This document shows positions 6,517-10,111 of a stretch of 10,111 bases of DNA, piece by piece. Where the stretch lies: NCBI GenBank assembly GCA_030039695.1, contig JASHVB010000459.1, forward strand, positions 1 to 10,111, given 5' to 3'. How positions within the stretch are numbered: position 1 is the stretch's first letter; each line of letters opens with the position of its first letter. A program made the translations under genes and the position numbers. A model generated the notes under the pieces. The model was not told where the DNA came from. It did not search any database and worked only from the letters and a program-made list of their open reading frames with translations. The DNA is from Acetobacteraceae bacterium (GTDB lineage Bacteria > Pseudomonadota > Alphaproteobacteria > Acetobacterales > Acetobacteraceae).

Positions 6517-6735
6517 GTGCGCATCGTTATTGATCTGAACAAATGCTTGGGGTACGCGCAGTGCGTTCCTCTCGCGCCGCAAGTCCTCAAGCTCAGCGGC
6601 GAGGAGGCGGTCATGTATGATCCGAACCCTGATGAGGAACACCGCCAGCATGTGTTGCGCGCGGTCGCATCCTGTCCGGTGCAGGCGATTCTCCTGGACC
6701 ACAGAGACGACCCAAGCAAGACGGCAAAGCCATGA
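6517..6735 (+). CDS. [3Fe-4S]-type ferredoxin, P450 electron donor
   Basis: This 72-aa protein begins at GTG 6517, seven bases after GGGGAGGG (6502-6509). It carries the single-cluster ferredoxin pattern C-x2-Y-x2-C...CP: Cys10, Tyr13, Cys16 and Cys53-Pro54. In ordinary [4Fe-4S] ferredoxins position 13 is a cysteine; in P450-linked [3Fe-4S] ferredoxins it is another residue, often His, so a three-iron cluster is expected. Its likely role is one-electron transfer from the flavoprotein encoded next to the P450 downstream, in the cytoplasm. The stop overlaps the reductase ATG (ATGA), so the two are probably translated together. Unusually small acidic ferredoxins of this type are common next to bacterial CYP genes. 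The partnership is inferred from gene order. Confidence 0.92.
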   Translation: MRIVIDLNKCLGYAQCVPLAPQVLKLSGEEAVMYDPNPDEEHRQHVLRAVASCPVQAILLDHRDDPSKTAKP

Positions 6736-8120
6736 TCCCCCGCTCCCTGGACGCCTTCAGGGCCGACGGTCAGATCGTGATCGTCGGCGCGTCCCTTGCC
6801 GGACTACGCGGCGCTGAGGCGTTGCGGGATGGGGGCTTTGACGGCCGGCTCACCATCATCGGTGACGAGCCGCACGAGCCTTATGACCGTCCCCCGCTCT
6901 CGAAACAGGTGCTTGAAGGGTGGGTGAAGGCGGACCACACGAAATTGCCGCACATGCGCGAAGTCGATGCCGATTGGCGCCTCGGCACGGCCGCGACCGG
7001 CCTGGACCGGACGAAGAAGCTGGTTCGCCTCGGGGACGGCACCGAGGTACCGTTCGATCGCCTATTGATCGCGACGGGCGTTCGGGCGCGGCCGTGGCCA
7101 AACCCGGAGGAGGCCACGCTAGAGGGCGTGTTCACGGTCCGCACCTGTGATGACGCGGCGCGGCTTCAGGCCGCCTTGGCTGCGCGGCCGCGCAGGGTGC
7201 TGATCATTGGTGCCGGTTATATCGGTTCCGAGATGGCGTCGGTGTGCCGGGGCCTCGGCATCGACGTGACCGTCGCCGAACGCGCCGCAGCACCGCTCGC
7301 CGGCGCGCTCGGCAATGTCATCGGGGCAATCGCCGCAGAAATGCAGCGCGATGCCGGTGTGGACCTCCGCACCGGCGTTTCTGTCTCGGCGCTCGAAGGT
7401 GACTCGCACGGCCGTGTCTGTCGGGCCCGTCTATCCGACGGGATGACGCTTGACGTCGACCTCGTGCTGGCCTCGCTCGGCTCCATTCGCAACGTCGAAT
7501 GGCTGCACGGCGCCCGACTGGCGGCCGGTTACTGGGGCCTTGGCTGCGATGCGGGCTGCCGCGCCTTCGACATCCACGGTGTGGTGACTGACGACATCTT
7601 CGTGGCGGGCGACGTCGCCCGTTCTCCGCACGTGCTGTTCGGGTACCAATTCCTGTCGATGGAACACTGGGATAATGCCGTGCTCGGGGCCGAGGTCGCC
7701 GCACACAACATGGTCAGTGAAGAGCTCGACCGCCGCGCACATCTGCTTGTGCCGACCAATTGGTCAGGCCAGTTCGGCGTTAATATCAAATCCGTCGGCG
7801 TACCCTCGTTTGGTGACGAGATCGTCTTTACGCAAGGGTCCGTTAAGGACCGCCGATTCGCCGCTGCGTACGGCCGGAACGGTCGCACGGTAGGTGCGGT
7901 CACATTCAATCACGGCAAGTGGCTACAACACTACGAAGCGTTGATTATGCGGTCGGGCCCGTTCCCGCCGCCGCCGGCCGGGTTCGATGTCCCCGCCGAC
8001 ACGCGGCCGGTGCCAGCTGATTTCCCGGCCAGAGGGATGGCGACGGCGGCTGCCGATGTCGTGCTGACCGGCCACGATCCGAACGAACGGCAGGCGGAGT
8101 TCGTCCCGCGGTCGGGCTGA
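6732..8120 (+). CDS. NAD(P)H-dependent FAD ferredoxin reductase (putidaredoxin-reductase-like)
   Basis: The 462-aa flavoprotein belongs to the pyridine nucleotide-disulfide oxidoreductase superfamily. An N-terminal FAD motif GASLAGLRGAE begins at residue 19, with PYDRPPLSKQVL at about 50-61. ATGVRARPW (about 114-122) is the second FAD-domain motif, IIGAGYIGSEMA (158-169) the NAD(P)-binding Rossmann motif, and DIFVAGDVAR (about 288-297) the conserved FAD-contact motif near the C-terminal domain. It would take electrons from NADH and pass them to the ferredoxin encoded immediately upstream. The family is typically about 400-420 aa; the extra length is a Pro/Ala-rich tail from about residue 410. 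The start overlaps the ferredoxin stop and lacks a good ribosome binding site, so coupling is likely. Assignment is firm; NADH preference is inferred. Confidence 0.93.
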   Translation: MIPRSLDAFRADGQIVIVGASLAGLRGAEALRDGGFDGRLTIIGDEPHEPYDRPPLSKQVLEGWVKADHTKLPHMREVDADWRLGTAATGLDRTKKLVRLGDGTEVPFDRLLIATGVRARPWPNPEEATLEGVFTVRTCDDAARLQAALAARPRRVLIIGAGYIGSEMASVCRGLGIDVTVAERAAAPLAGALGNVIGAIAAEMQRDAGVDLRTGVSVSALEGDSHGRVCRARLSDGMTLDVDLVLASLGSIRNVEWLHGARLAAGYWGLGCDAGCRAFDIHGVVTDDIFVAGDVARSPHVLFGYQFLSMEHWDNAVLGAEVAAHNMVSEELDRRAHLLVPTNWSGQFGVNIKSVGVPSFGDEIVFTQGSVKDRRFAAAYGRNGRTVGAVTFNHGKWLQHYEALIMRSGPFPPPPAGFDVPADTRPVPADFPARGMATAAADVVLTGHDPNERQAEFVPRSG

Positions 8121-8179
8121 TCAGCCGAGGGAACGAACAACGCGACTGCACGAAGATCAGAGAGACGGGAGAAGACATC

Positions 8180-9478
8180 ATGACCCCAGAGCAAGCCTTT
8201 GCGGAAGCCATGAAGTTTGAAAACCGCCCGAACCCCTACCCGTTCTTCGACGAACTGCGGAAGACCCCGGTGGCGCGTGTGGCGCACGGCATTTACGTCG
8301 TGACCGGATACAAGGAAATCCTCGCGCTTGCACATGATCCACGGGTCAGCTCCGATCTTCGAAACAGCAGTGTTGCCACGGCGATGAGGGGCGGGGACGG
8401 GTCCGCAGCATCGTCCGACATGGATCCGACCACCGCCGAAATGCTGGATAAGTACGGCGGCGACACCATGATGATCCTGAGTGACCCACCCGACCACAGT
8501 CGAATGCGCCGCCAGGCAATGCGGCATTTCGGCCCGCCGCATTGCCCGGACCTGATTCCGAGCATGGAAGCGTATTGCGTGCGGATCGTCAACGACCTGC
8601 TTGACAAGCTCAAGGGCCAGCACCGCATCGATGTTGTCGACGACTACGCGTATCCGCTGCCGGTCGCCGTGATCTGCAAGATTCTGGGTGTGCCCCTGGA
8701 GGCCGAAAAGCAATTCCACATCTGGATCGCGGAGTTCCTCGGAGGCATGGATCTGGGGCCCGAAGCGGCGACCGAAGAGGGGAAGCGGCGCAAGGCGACG
8801 GGCGTCCAAAGCCGAATGGAACTGACGCAATACCTGATCGGACTCGTCGAGCGTGCGGAGAGGCAGGGCGGGGAGGGGATGATCGCGCAGCTCGTTCACG
8901 ACACCGGCCCCGATGGACGCATGTCGTCTGCCGAGATCCTAAAAAACTGCATCCTTCTGCTCGTGGCCGGCCACGACTCGACGGTCAACCTGCTCACTCA
9001 CTGCGTGCTCACCCTGCTGCGGAACCCAGGGTCCATTGACACGCTCCGCCAGCGGCCTGTCCTCATTCCGCGGGCCATCGAGGAAGTGCTGCGCCTTGAG
9101 TCGTCGGTGCAATTCTTTCCCAGCCGATCCGCGCTCAGCGACATCGAGATCGCCGGAACCACCATACCGAAAGGCGCGCCGATCTTCCTGATGTACTCCG
9201 CCGGAAATCGCGATCCAGCGCAGTTTCCCGACCCGAACACATTCAGTCTCGAACGCAACGCGAAAGAAAGCCTCGGCTGGGGCGCCAGCGTCCATGTCTG
9301 CTTCGGCGGGCCCTTGGCGCGCCTGGAAGTGAACGTCGGGCTCGAAGCGTTTCTGCGCCGGGTCAGAAATCCACGCCTCGTGGTCAATCCGCCGCCCTAT
9401 CGGCCGAGCCAAATCTTTCGTGGGCCGCTGCATTGCGAGATCGACATCGACGGCATCGAGGACGGAGCTGCGTCATGA
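8180..9478 (+). CDS. Cytochrome P450 (soluble bacterial class I)
   Basis: The 432-aa protein starts at ATG 8180, eight bases after GGGAG. It has all P450 landmarks: the C-helix HxxxR (His106-Arg110 in DPPDHSRMRR), the I-helix oxygen-activation motif AGHDST (263-268), the K-helix ExxR (Glu302-Arg305) and the heme-ligand loop LGWGASVHVCFGGPLARLE with Cys374. No membrane anchor is present, so it is cytosolic. It would insert one oxygen atom from O2 into a substrate using electrons from the ferredoxin and reductase encoded upstream. The Phe normally found seven residues before the Cys is Trp367, an uncommon change at a position known to tune heme redox behaviour. The substrate is unknown; gene order next to an alcohol dehydrogenase suggests C-H hydroxylation to an alcohol. 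Sequence alone does not give the CYP family number. Confidence 0.96.
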   Translation: MTPEQAFAEAMKFENRPNPYPFFDELRKTPVARVAHGIYVVTGYKEILALAHDPRVSSDLRNSSVATAMRGGDGSAASSDMDPTTAEMLDKYGGDTMMILSDPPDHSRMRRQAMRHFGPPHCPDLIPSMEAYCVRIVNDLLDKLKGQHRIDVVDDYAYPLPVAVICKILGVPLEAEKQFHIWIAEFLGGMDLGPEAATEEGKRRKATGVQSRMELTQYLIGLVERAERQGGEGMIAQLVHDTGPDGRMSSAEILKNCILLLVAGHDSTVNLLTHCVLTLLRNPGSIDTLRQRPVLIPRAIEEVLRLESSVQFFPSRSALSDIEIAGTTIPKGAPIFLMYSAGNRDPAQFPDPNTFSLERNAKESLGWGASVHVCFGGPLARLEVNVGLEAFLRRVRNPRLVVNPPPYRPSQIFRGPLHCEIDIDGIEDGAAS

Positions 9479-10111
9479 AAGCTTTCCAGATGGTCGCATG
9501 GCAAAGTCCAGGGGAACTCCGGGAGGTTCCCGTTCCAGAGCCCGGGCCGGGGCAGGTCCTGGTCAAGATCGGCGGCGCCGGGGTGTGCCACTCCGACCTC
9601 CACCTGATGGAGATGCCACCCGGGACCCGACCGTTCACGTTTCCCTTCACGCTCGGCCATGAAAACGCGGGCTGGGTCGAGAAGCTCGGACCCGGTGCAA
9701 GCGGCTTCGCACCGGGCGATCCGGTGATCGTCTATGGTCCCTGGGGGTGCGGCCTCTGCATGAACTGCCGCGAGGGACTAGAGAACTATTGCCAGCGGCC
9801 CGGAGGTCCGAACCCCGGCGGTCTTGGCGGTCTGGACGGCGGAATGGCCGCATATCTGCTCGTCCCGGCAACGCGGTTTCTGATCCCGCTCCAGGGCCTC
9901 GATCCGCGTGATGCCGCTCCACTCAGCGACGCGGCGCTCACCAGCTATCACGCCATTAAGCGCTCACAGCATTTGCTCGGGCCCGGCTCGACCGCTGTGG
10001 TGATCGGCGTCGGCGGCCTCGGGCAAATGGCAGTCCAGATTCTGCGGACTCTTGCCGCCGCAACGACCGTCATCGCGCTGGACACCGCTCCGGACAAGCT
10101 GGAGGTCGCCA
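9475..10111 (+). CDS. Zinc-dependent alcohol dehydrogenase (MDR family), N-terminal 212 codons, cut by right edge
   Basis: The reading frame is open from ATG 9475 (GGAG at 9464-9467) to the window end; family members are about 340-350 aa, so about 60% is present. Catalytic zinc ligands are visible as Cys38 (GVCHSD) and His62-Glu63 (GHEN). Structural zinc cysteines are Cys92, Cys95, Cys98 and Cys106. The coenzyme-binding GVGGLG is at 178-183, followed by an Asp after VIAL that favours NAD. The ATG overlaps the P450 stop (ATGA), placing it in the same operon. It most likely oxidises the alcohol produced by the P450, giving an aldehyde or ketone; the exact substrate is not determinable. Confidence 0.95.
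   Translation, partial: MKAFQMVAWQSPGELREVPVPEPGPGQVLVKIGGAGVCHSDLHLMEMPPGTRPFTFPFTLGHENAGWVEKLGPGASGFAPGDPVIVYGPWGCGLCMNCREGLENYCQRPGGPNPGGLGGLDGGMAAYLLVPATRFLIPLQGLDPRDAAPLSDAALTSYHAIKRSQHLLGPGSTAVVIGVGGLGQMAVQILRTLAAATTVIALDTAPDKLEVA

Noticed and set aside
7931..8899. Minus-strand open frame of 322 codons over the end of the reductase and the start of the P450
   Set aside because: It spans two clearly real plus-strand genes and their junction and has no recognisable motif.
1..10111. CRISPR array, tRNA or rRNA genes, or an intact insertion sequence
   Set aside because: No regularly spaced repeats, cloverleaf-like sequence, rRNA stretches or transposase motifs were seen on either strand.

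Overview
The window is GC-rich, densely packed bacterial DNA that reads as a catabolic accessory region. The IclR-type regulators, the MhpC-like hydrolase, SDR and bicupin, the family III (CaiB/BaiF) CoA-transferase remnant and a REP-like palindrome with a GAAAG loop would all fit an alphaproteobacterium. That assignment is an inference from style and content; no 16S rRNA or housekeeping marker is present.

Left block (1-2215, minus strand): a tight three-gene operon reads leftward, in transcription order an SDR oxidoreductase, an alpha/beta hydrolase and an IclR-family regulator that runs off the left edge. Both junctions are 4-base ATGA overlaps. A good sigma70-like promoter (TTGACA, 18 bp, TATAGA) lies ahead of the SDR. 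Immediately downstream of it, in the expected start region, is an 11-bp sequence repeated at a 19-bp interval together with a short palindrome. This is a strong candidate operator, plausibly for the IclR protein encoded at the end of the same operon.

Middle block (2216-4503): a plus-strand gene encodes a bicupin protein (316 aa) whose two halves are visibly duplicated, but only the first half keeps the metal-binding residues. It faces a second, complete IclR-family regulator on the minus strand across a GC-rich convergent gap of 180 bp. A REP-like hairpin sits upstream of the bicupin.

Decayed block (about 4790-6144, plus strand): no single open frame covers this stretch, but read piecewise in alternating frames it gives one continuous CaiB/BaiF-type CoA-transferase with at least four frame changes. 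It lies divergent to the second IclR gene, so that regulator may have lost its target. About 370 bp without a recognisable gene follow, containing a perfect 8-bp inverted repeat.

Right block (6517-10111, plus strand): a compact cytochrome P450 operon encodes a [3Fe-4S]-type ferredoxin, a putidaredoxin-reductase-like FAD/NAD reductase, a soluble class I P450, and a zinc-dependent alcohol dehydrogenase cut by the right edge. NADH electrons would pass through reductase and ferredoxin to the P450, which hydroxylates an unknown substrate; the dehydrogenase would oxidise the alcohol formed. With the neighbouring CoA-transferase remnant, hydrolase, SDR and bicupin, the most economical reading is a degradation region for a hydrophobic or aromatic/terpenoid compound. 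The substrate cannot be read from the sequence. I see no RNA gene, CRISPR array or intact mobile element.
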